Source: Halobacteriales archaeon QH_8_67_36 (GTDB lineage Archaea > Halobacteriota > Halobacteria > Halobacteriales > Haloarculaceae). From it: a DNA stretch of 37,235 nucleotides. Every line of letters begins with the position of its first letter. Within the stretch, counting starts at the first letter, position 1. The notes beneath the pieces were generated by a model. It was not told the origin of the DNA. It did not search any database and was given only the letters and a program-made list of their open reading frames with translations. A program made the translations under genes and the position numbers. Below are positions 31,579 through 37,235 of this stretch, piece by piece. The stretch spans positions 1 to 37,235 of the forward strand of contig PXQZ01000114.1 of assembly GCA_003021755.1 (NCBI GenBank), in the 5' to 3' direction.

Positions 31579-33024
31579 CTACACGTTCCCGTCGTCCGCG
31601 TAGCCGAGCGCATTCAGTCGGGACTTGATGTCGTTCATATCCTCGTCTTCGATAGCAGTGTCTCGGCGCTTGCCGGACGCTGCGTTCTGTTCCTGCTTGC
31701 CGAGCTCTTCGGAAAGCAGGCTGTCGAGTCGCTCGCAGACGTCCGGATGGTCAGCAGCGATATCGTGGGTCTCGCTGGGGTCGGCCTTGAGGTCGTACAG
31801 TTCGATGTCCCCGTCGGCGTCGTACCAGCCCTGGCTCTGAAGGTAATCGACATCTCGCGGAACGATATACTTCCACCGGTCGGTCCGTACCATTTGCATC
31901 CGGTGTTCGATGCTCTCCGCAAAAACGTACTCTCGCTCGGCTGGGAGCACGTTGCCGCGAACGTCGGCCGGGATATCGATGCCCGCGTAGTCAAGGGCCG
32001 TCGGCGCGATGTCCGTCAGTTGCACCAGCCCGCCAAATCGCCCTGACCCATGTTCCGGATGGTGGATGATGAGCGGGACGTGTATCGACGTGTCGTACAA
32101 CCCGACGTTGTCGGAGAAGATGTCGTGCTCGCCGAAGTTGTGCCCGTGGTCGGCGGTGACGACGAACAGCGTCTCCTCCAGCAGTCCCTCCTCGCGGAGG
32201 TGTGCAACGAGTCGTCCTATCTGTTCATCTACCCAGGCGACGGCGCCGTCGTACGCTTCTTTGGCCTCGCCCATCGTCGTCTGCTCGCCGCGGGCGTACG
32301 CTTGGAACGCTGCCGAAAGAGGGCCCTTCTCACCCTCATTGAAGTACTTCGACAGCTCCTCGTCATCCTCGTCATAGGTAAACTGCTCCGTGTACTCCGA
32401 CGGCGGCAGATACGGCGGGTGGACGTCCCAGTAGTGCAATAGCGTAAAGAACGGCTCCTCTGCCGCATCTATACGGTCGATGGTGATATCGGTCAGTTCC
32501 TCGCAGTCGACACGGAAGTCTTCGTATCCCATGTGACGATAGTATTGTTTCATAATCGGCGTCAACAGCTGGTCCGGCAGTTCGAGGACACCGTCTTTGA
32601 CTCTGCTCAGGGCGCGTTCGGTCAGCGTATCGCCGGTGTCCTGGACGTTCCGGCCGCCGCTTTCGACGCCGTAGGTGTCGTACCCCCACTCGTGCCACCG
32701 TCCCATCCAGTCGACGCCGATGGTCTCGTAGCCGCGTTCGTTGAGCAGTTCGGGCAGGAACCTCGGCGACCGTTCTTCTAATCGCCTGAGATTCCCCTCG
32801 TTGTGCCGCGTACCGTGGTGAGTGATGCCATGCTCCCGCGGGTACTTGCCGGACATGATCGACGACATGCTCACGTCGGTTTTGTTCGACGCGGCGAAAC
32901 AGTTCTCGAAGACGAGCGACTCCTCGGCGAGCGCGTCGAGATTCGGTGTCGTCTGTGCGTCCCGTCCGAGACACCCGACATCAGAGGCTCGAAGTGCGTC
33001 AATGACGACGACCATCACGTTCAT
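31579..33024 (-). CDS. Second alkaline phosphatase-superfamily enzyme annotated as sulfatase (Thr nucleophile likely)
   Basis: A 481-residue relative of the 29094 product. Metal-binding residues are in VVVIDALRASDVG (D9) and TADHGHNFGEHD. The nucleophile segment is NKTDVSMSSIMSGKYPREHG; ten residues before the conserved Gly is T49, so the nucleophile is probably threonine, with Met where sulfatases have Arg. HYWDVHPPYLPPSEYTEQF is the substrate-side loop. The start ATG 33024 has an ACAAATTT box at 33046-33053. It is transcribed towards the 27186-31575 operon and away from the deacetylase. The protein is soluble with no signal peptide visible. Confidence 0.82.
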   Translation of the reverse strand: MNVMVVVIDALRASDVGCLGRDAQTTPNLDALAEESLVFENCFAASNKTDVSMSSIMSGKYPREHGITHHGTRHNEGNLRRLEERSPRFLPELLNERGYETIGVDWMGRWHEWGYDTYGVESGGRNVQDTGDTLTERALSRVKDGVLELPDQLLTPIMKQYYRHMGYEDFRVDCEELTDITIDRIDAAEEPFFTLLHYWDVHPPYLPPSEYTEQFTYDEDDEELSKYFNEGEKGPLSAAFQAYARGEQTTMGEAKEAYDGAVAWVDEQIGRLVAHLREEGLLEETLFVVTADHGHNFGEHDIFSDNVGLYDTSIHVPLIIHHPEHGSGRFGGLVQLTDIAPTALDYAGIDIPADVRGNVLPAEREYVFAESIEHRMQMVRTDRWKYIVPRDVDYLQSQGWYDADGDIELYDLKADPSETHDIAADHPDVCERLDSLLSEELGKQEQNAASGKRRDTAIEDEDMNDIKSRLNALGYADDGNV

Positions 33025-33212
33025 ACACCTGAATGACCCCGCCCTGAAATTTGTCTGTTTGGGTTCACTGTACGGTCATCAGTTACATTCCATGTTGGCT
33101 GCCGAGCTGTGCAATCATGAGTCACGAACGTGGCCAGCCAATCCCCTTAGGATCCCGGCAACGACGGACGTTTCACCGAAGGATTATGTGAACATCAGTA
33201 CAACCCGTTATC

Positions 33213-34085
33213 GTGGCATCTGGAGATGGCAGCCGTGTCGTTCCGGCGGCGTGGCGTGACTGGCCCGAACCGCGACCGGTCACGTGGCACGCACTGGCGT
33301 CCTTAGAGCGCTCGACACGGTTCGCCTCGATGGTCCGGAACACTCGGGACGTAGTGTTATTGTACCACTCTGTCGGGGGCGTCCCCGATACTGAGTATCA
33401 ATGGGACCTCTCAGTGTCGGTGTTTCGGGAGCAGATAGCCCAACTTTCCGCCCGATATGAGTTCGTCGATTTAGAAACCATCGCAACGACGAGTGAACCG
33501 TCTCAGAAACGCGTCGCCATCACGTTCGATGATGGCTTCCGGAACGTTTACCAGAACGCGCTCCCTGTTCTCGACGAGTTCGACGCGTCAGCGACGCTGT
33601 TCATCTGTCCGGCGTTTCTCGACGGCCGAAACGCGGCGCAGCTCCGGCGGCGACACGACCTGCCGTCGTCCGTCCGAAACGTTATCATGAGCACCGACCA
33701 ATTGCGTGATGTCGCCGCGACTGACCGCTACAGCATTGGCAATCACACGCTCACTCACCCTGACCTCGCGACGCTCCCAGACCGCGAGGCTATCGCGACG
33801 GAAGTGGCCAGGGCGAAAGAGCAGTTAGAGGAACTTACAGGCCTCTCGATCAACTGTTTCAGCTACCCATACGGCTCCTACGACGACCGTGCCGCGTCGG
33901 TCGCCGCCGAAAGCCACAATGTCGTCGTTACGTCCGAGCCACGGCTGGTCGAAACGGGTGACCGACCGACCGAAATTCCTCGACTCGATGCGTGTCTCCC
34001 CGCTGCAACGGTCGGTTTCGAGGCGACTGACCTCGCCGCACGACTGCGCCGGACCGCCCGGAAAGTGGGTACACGCTTTGTGTGA
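33213..34085 (+). CDS. Polysaccharide deacetylase (NodB domain)
   Basis: A carbohydrate esterase family 4 enzyme of 290 residues that removes N- or O-acetyl groups from glycans. VVLLYHSVGG starts the domain. VAITFDDGFRNVYQN at 102-116 holds the catalytic and metal Asp pair (D106, D107). YSIGNHTLTHPDL contains metal ligands H178 and H182. FSYPYGSYDDRAA is motif 3. The start is a GTG at 33213, chosen because GATTATG lies 25-30 bp upstream; the internal ATG at residue 40 is an alternative. It may deacetylate glycan-lipid intermediates before or after flipping. No signal peptide was seen. Confidence 0.86.
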   Translation: MASGDGSRVVPAAWRDWPEPRPVTWHALASLERSTRFASMVRNTRDVVLLYHSVGGVPDTEYQWDLSVSVFREQIAQLSARYEFVDLETIATTSEPSQKRVAITFDDGFRNVYQNALPVLDEFDASATLFICPAFLDGRNAAQLRRRHDLPSSVRNVIMSTDQLRDVAATDRYSIGNHTLTHPDLATLPDREAIATEVARAKEQLEELTGLSINCFSYPYGSYDDRAASVAAESHNVVVTSEPRLVETGDRPTEIPRLDACLPAATVGFEATDLAARLRRTARKVGTRFV

Positions 34086-34173
34086 GACGAACCGCCGAAC
34101 AGCGGTCCGGAGCACAACCCAACTGACCCAGCGGCCCAGCAGCCGTTCGTTCCGGCGTTCCAGCGTGTTTATT

Positions 34174-35622
34174 ATGATGGCCAGAAGTAACTGCGATGTG
34201 CGAATCGGCCAGACTTCCGCTGTTCATTTCGCTTCGGAGCTTCTCGCGTCCGTCGCGGGATTTATGGCGACGCTGTACATCGCTCGCGAACTCGGGAGCG
34301 GGGCGCTTGGAACCTATGCGCTGTTCGTCGCCGTGCTGATTTGGCTCAAGACTATCTTTGGGTCCGGACTCCACCAGGCGATCACCAAGCGTGTGAGCGA
34401 GGCCGACGTAGGGAGTGCGTATTTCGGTGCCGGGATTCTGGTACAGGCGGCCGTGTTCGTCTGTCTCGTCGCCGGGCTGGTCCTGACGCGCCCGTACCTA
34501 AACGACTATCTCGGTTTCCAGGGGACGACGCTGCTGGTCGTCGCCCTCGCCGGTATACTCGTCTATGCGCTCGTTTCAGCGATGCTGCACGGGGCAGAGA
34601 AGGTCCATCTCGCCGCGCTGTTGCAGCCTCTCAACCGTGTGGTTCGAAGCGGTGTGCAGCTCGCGGTCGTGTTTCTCGGTATCATCGGCGGCAGCATCGC
34701 TGGCCTCGTCTGGGGGTATGTCGCTGGCGCCAGCGTCGCGGCGGTCGCGGGCGCGCTCCTGCTGTCACTCCGTCCGACTGTTCCAAGTCGAGAGGAGCTG
34801 GCGAGTCTACTCGAATTCACGCGGTACTCCTGGCTCTCCGGTATCGAGGGCCGCTCGTTCTCGGCAATGGACACGGTCGTACTGGGGCTGTTCGTCACGT
34901 CATCGTTTATCGGGTACTACGAGGTCGCCTGGAACCTGGCGTCACTACTTGCTATATTCGGCAACTCAATCGCCGAATCGCTATTTCCGACCATCAGCAA
35001 GCTGGACAGCAACGCGGAGTACGCGACCATTCGCAATCTCGTCTCGAACGGGCTGGCGTACACGGGACTCTTTCTCATTCCCGGATTCGTCGGTGTCCTC
35101 TTTATCGGCGAGACCGTTCTCGGTATCTACGGGTCCGAGTTCCGACAAGCCACGACCGTGCTCGCAATCCTCGTCGCCGCGCGGCTCATCTACGCCTACG
35201 AGGCGCAGTTCGTGATGATGCTGAACGCACTCGACCATCCCGACGTAGCGTTCAGAGTCAACGTCCTCTTTGTGGTTGCGAACATCATCCTGAATCTGGT
35301 GCTGGTTTCAATCTACGGGTGGGTCGGTGCCGCAGTCGGAACGGCGCTGGCCGCGCTGGTAGGTCTGGTATCCGCTTACTACGCGCTGGCGGACCGCATC
35401 ACCGTCCAGATTCCGCTCGGAGAGCTCTCGCGGCAGTTCGCCGCTGCCGGGGTCATGGGCGTGGCGCTGTATCCGTTCAAAGACCTGTTGCTCGGTCTGG
35501 TTCAGAAACCGATACCGGAGGCACTGGTGCTCGTCGGGTTCGGGGCCGCGGTTTACTTTTGCGTGCTGACAGTCCTCTCCGCACATTTCCGGACGACGAT
35601 TCAAGACAACATCTCACCGTGA
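34174..35622 (+). CDS. Polysaccharide/lipid-linked glycan flippase (Wzx/AglR type)
   Basis: An integral membrane protein of 482 residues with about 12-14 hydrophobic segments in the MATE/MOP superfamily, polysaccharide synthesis branch. Start choice: ATG 34174 or 34177; longer frames run into the upstream gene and are arginine-rich. ASVAGFMATLYIARELGSGALGTYAL is the conserved first pair of helices (split here: MATLYIARELG, then SGALGTYAL). ETVLGIYGSEFRQATTVLAILV and a polar QFVMMLNALDHPDVAFRVN are typical. It should move the lipid-linked glycan across the membrane to AglB. It lies 88 bp after the deacetylase gene on the same strand. Confidence 0.85.
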   Translation: MMARSNCDVRIGQTSAVHFASELLASVAGFMATLYIARELGSGALGTYALFVAVLIWLKTIFGSGLHQAITKRVSEADVGSAYFGAGILVQAAVFVCLVAGLVLTRPYLNDYLGFQGTTLLVVALAGILVYALVSAMLHGAEKVHLAALLQPLNRVVRSGVQLAVVFLGIIGGSIAGLVWGYVAGASVAAVAGALLLSLRPTVPSREELASLLEFTRYSWLSGIEGRSFSAMDTVVLGLFVTSSFIGYYEVAWNLASLLAIFGNSIAESLFPTISKLDSNAEYATIRNLVSNGLAYTGLFLIPGFVGVLFIGETVLGIYGSEFRQATTVLAILVAARLIYAYEAQFVMMLNALDHPDVAFRVNVLFVVANIILNLVLVSIYGWVGAAVGTALAALVGLVSAYYALADRITVQIPLGELSRQFAAAGVMGVALYPFKDLLLGLVQKPIPEALVLVGFGAAVYFCVLTVLSAHFRTTIQDNISP

Positions 35623-35626
35623 AATG

Positions 35627-36403
35627 TCATATGTCTGATAGTGACGGGGCGGCCTTCCGCATGTGATTTGGCACGTCAGGCTCCTCGACCAGCAAAATTG
35701 CTTCCCCGCCCTCGTAGTCCATGCTCGGGTCGACGAGCGTGCCGCGCCAGGGCAGCTTCTCCGTGCTGAACCGAACTCCAACTTCCGGCAACTCAGTCGT
35801 CAGCCGCTCGACGATCTCTTCTTGCACTGCCGCCTTCTCCGCCGGGAGATTGTCGGGATGGAGAAAGAGCACCGACACGTCCACACCACGCTCGACGGCC
35901 CCTTCCAGCGCCCTAATAACGCTGTCCAGATACGCGAAGCTGTTGGTGATGATACCGAGTGTCTCTTCGGCGTCGCGGTAGAGCCGGCGGGTCTCCCGTT
36001 CGCTGGGTTCGCCCACGTCGACGACGTGGAACAGCTCCGCAGTCGGCGAGATATCCTCGCTGGCCCGTTCGAAGCGGGGCTCGTACTCCGACAGGAACGC
36101 TCTCCGACTGGCCTCGATGTCGGCCGCGAAGGACTCGTAGGACTGGCGGCTGTTCTCGATGGCTCGGTCCAGTATCTCGTCGGGCGCCTTGGGCTGGTAC
36201 TCCTTGGGTCGACCCGGAACCATCTTGATGAATCCCCGGTCGGCCAGGGACTCCAGGACGCCGTATATTCGGGCTTTGGGGATGCCGGTCGCCTCCGCCA
36301 GATTCGGGGCCGTGGTCCGTCCCAGCGTCAGCAATTCCTCGATGGCCGTCGTCTCGTACTCGGTCAGCCCAACGCGGTCGAACACGTCGGACGGTTCGGT
36401 CAT
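35627..36403 (-). CDS. TrmB-family transcriptional regulator
   Basis: A 258-residue regulator. Residues about 10-70 are the TrmB winged helix (RVGLTEYETTAIEELLTLGRT, TAPNLAEATGIPKARIYGVL, ESLADRGFIKMVPGRPKEYQ). Residues about 105-250 form the C-terminal effector domain of the PLD-like type, with TNSFAYLDSVIRALEGAVERG and VSVLFLHPDN; it probably binds a sugar or sugar-phosphate. Start at 36403: TTTTATTTT (36425-36433, minus strand) is 22-30 bp upstream. It converges on the flippase gene with 4 bp between stops. In haloarchaea TrmB proteins control carbohydrate metabolism; here it may tune glycan-precursor flow. Confidence 0.88.
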   Translation of the reverse strand: MTEPSDVFDRVGLTEYETTAIEELLTLGRTTAPNLAEATGIPKARIYGVLESLADRGFIKMVPGRPKEYQPKAPDEILDRAIENSRQSYESFAADIEASRRAFLSEYEPRFERASEDISPTAELFHVVDVGEPSERETRRLYRDAEETLGIITNSFAYLDSVIRALEGAVERGVDVSVLFLHPDNLPAEKAAVQEEIVERLTTELPEVGVRFSTEKLPWRGTLVDPSMDYEGGEAILLVEEPDVPNHMRKAAPSLSDI

Positions 36404-37151
36404 ACCCCTCCCTTCGCTGCCCGGAAAATAAAACGCGCGGGATGTGTCGAAGTGTGGGAACACATGAGCGAAGACCGCGAGGAGTAAGCGACTCTTTTTT
36501 CGTCCGCCACGGGTGCGCATAGTGAGCTTCGGGTCCCCTCAGAGCCCGAAAGCCCTCGACTGCTTGCGGGCGCTGTGACGGATACCCCGCTTCGCTCGGC
36601 AGTGCCGCCACAGCTCACTCCGCTCGCCGCTGCGCCACGAGGAATCTCCCTGCAGTCGATTCCTCGCGCCCGCGACCAGTCTCGTCCTTTCATACGGTTT
36701 ATCGTAGATCATTTCCGGATATCGCCGGCCCCGGGGTCGGCGAACACCGGTAAATTGCTACAGTATCAGTCTACCAGTGAATGCGATAGCGAGCGCGACG
36801 GAGCGCTCGCGAAGTGAACCACCACTCCTCCCCGGTCGCTCACGTCCGTGAGCGACACGCATCCCGACCGCACAGCGGCCGGGATCGGCCTCCGTGCCGC
36901 TCCAACGGGGAAGGGGAGGGCTGCAGTCACCTGGCGGACTGGAAGGGCGAACGCGGTCGACCCGTCTGCGCGGCCCCTATCCGAGCGAGGTGAGGATATC
37001 CCGCACAGACGGGTCGAGCGGGTGAGGGCTTCAAAGGGAGTAGTACGAGTAGCGGTGAGAACGGTAATTGCGAGGCGGGTCGAGCGGGCGACTACGAGCA
37101 CATCACTTCGGACCCGCATTTATTTGGGTCCGCGTAGCAGATGGTCGGACA
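36404..37151. other. 748-bp noncoding region with stacked inverted repeats
   Basis: No reliable gene is seen; the few frames have a repetitive Arg/Ser composition. Structures on inspection: an 8-bp stem 36789-36796/36803-36810; a perfect 10-bp stem 36835-36844/36847-36856 with a 2-nt loop; an 11-bp stem with one mismatch 36861-36871/36875-36885; and an 11-bp inverted repeat 36958-36967+1/37006-37016 with a 38-nt loop. A 13-bp direct repeat recurs at 37010-37022 and 37076-37088. TATA elements for the TrmB gene and for the gene at 37152 sit at the two ends. Confidence 0.6.
37118..37125 (+). promoter_or_regulatory. TATA box for the 37152 glycosyltransferase
   Basis: ATTTATTT lies 27-34 bp before the ATG at 37152 and supports that start. 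Confidence 0.55.
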
Positions 37152-37235
37152 ATGGCCGACCGAGACGACGTCTGCGTGTTGCTCCCAGCCTACAACGAGG
37201 CCGAGACTATCGAGTCCGTCGTCGAGGGCTTTCGT
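37152..37235 (+). CDS. Family 2 glycosyltransferase, N terminus only (partial)
   Basis: Only 28 codons lie in the window: MADRDDVCVLLPAYNEAETI and onward. The VCVLLPAYNEAETIESV segment is the first strand and nucleotide-binding loop of GT2 glycosyltransferases, of the dolichol-phosphate mannose synthase/AglJ/AglD kind. In haloarchaeal N-glycosylation AglJ is the transferase that puts the first sugar on dolichol phosphate, so AglJ is a plausible but unproven identity. The remainder lies beyond the window. The TATA element at 37118-37125 supports the start. Confidence 0.8.
   Translation, partial: MADRDDVCVLLPAYNEAETIESVVEGFR

Noticed and set aside
36404..36820. Short open frames in the gap before the last GT2 gene
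   Set aside because: They are Arg/Ser-rich, overlap each other on both strands and lack promoters and homology signals.
1..37235. CRISPR arrays, insertion sequences and tRNA/rRNA genes
   Set aside because: No regularly spaced repeats, transposase motifs or cloverleaf-like sequences were noticed; a covariance-model search would settle the RNA genes.

Overview
The window is chromosomal DNA of a halophilic archaeon (class Halobacteria). The evidence is the high G+C content, very acidic predicted proteins, leaderless genes with TATA boxes 24-33 bp before the start codon, and marker genes: topoisomerase VI next to gyrase, a 20S proteasome beta subunit, UPF0212, HEWD and an AglB oligosaccharyltransferase. 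I cannot fix the genus from sequence alone. No tRNA, rRNA, CRISPR array or insertion sequence was recognised.

1-9863 is a type II topoisomerase block. top6B and top6A (top6A is cut by the window start) lie on the minus strand. gyrB and gyrA lie on the plus strand, diverging from a 237-bp promoter region. top6B carries a 569-residue intein with a LAGLIDADG endonuclease, inserted just before the conserved GQQGIG ATP-lid motif. The gyrB promoter has a 19-bp perfectly alternating purine-pyrimidine tract touching its TATA region.

9860-10291 holds two convergent gene remnants, a glycerophosphodiester phosphodiesterase and an arginase. Each keeps its two ends and has lost its middle.

10340-24017 is mostly housekeeping and regulation: an NAD-dependent epimerase, a winged-helix regulator, a type II NADH dehydrogenase-like flavoprotein, a cdd-udp pyrimidine salvage pair behind a twin-repeat promoter, a phosphohexomutase, psmB, UPF0212, an XRE-CBS regulator, purM behind an M50/TraB membrane pair, a PadR regulator, a methyltransferase, a HEWD protein and several small or unknown proteins.

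24082-37235 is a surface-glycan (agl-type) island. It has the AglB oligosaccharyltransferase, a GT2 transferase broken by a frameshifting deletion, two GT4-type transferases, two alkaline-phosphatase-superfamily 'sulfatases' that appear to use threonine as nucleophile, a polysaccharide deacetylase, a Wzx/AglR-type flippase, a TrmB-family regulator and the start of another GT2 gene. The likely joint task is building a lipid-linked glycan, trimming or decorating it, flipping it and transferring it to S-layer proteins.

Two gaps over 300 bp (15972-16414 and 36404-37151) hold no convincing gene but are rich in perfect or near-perfect inverted repeats.
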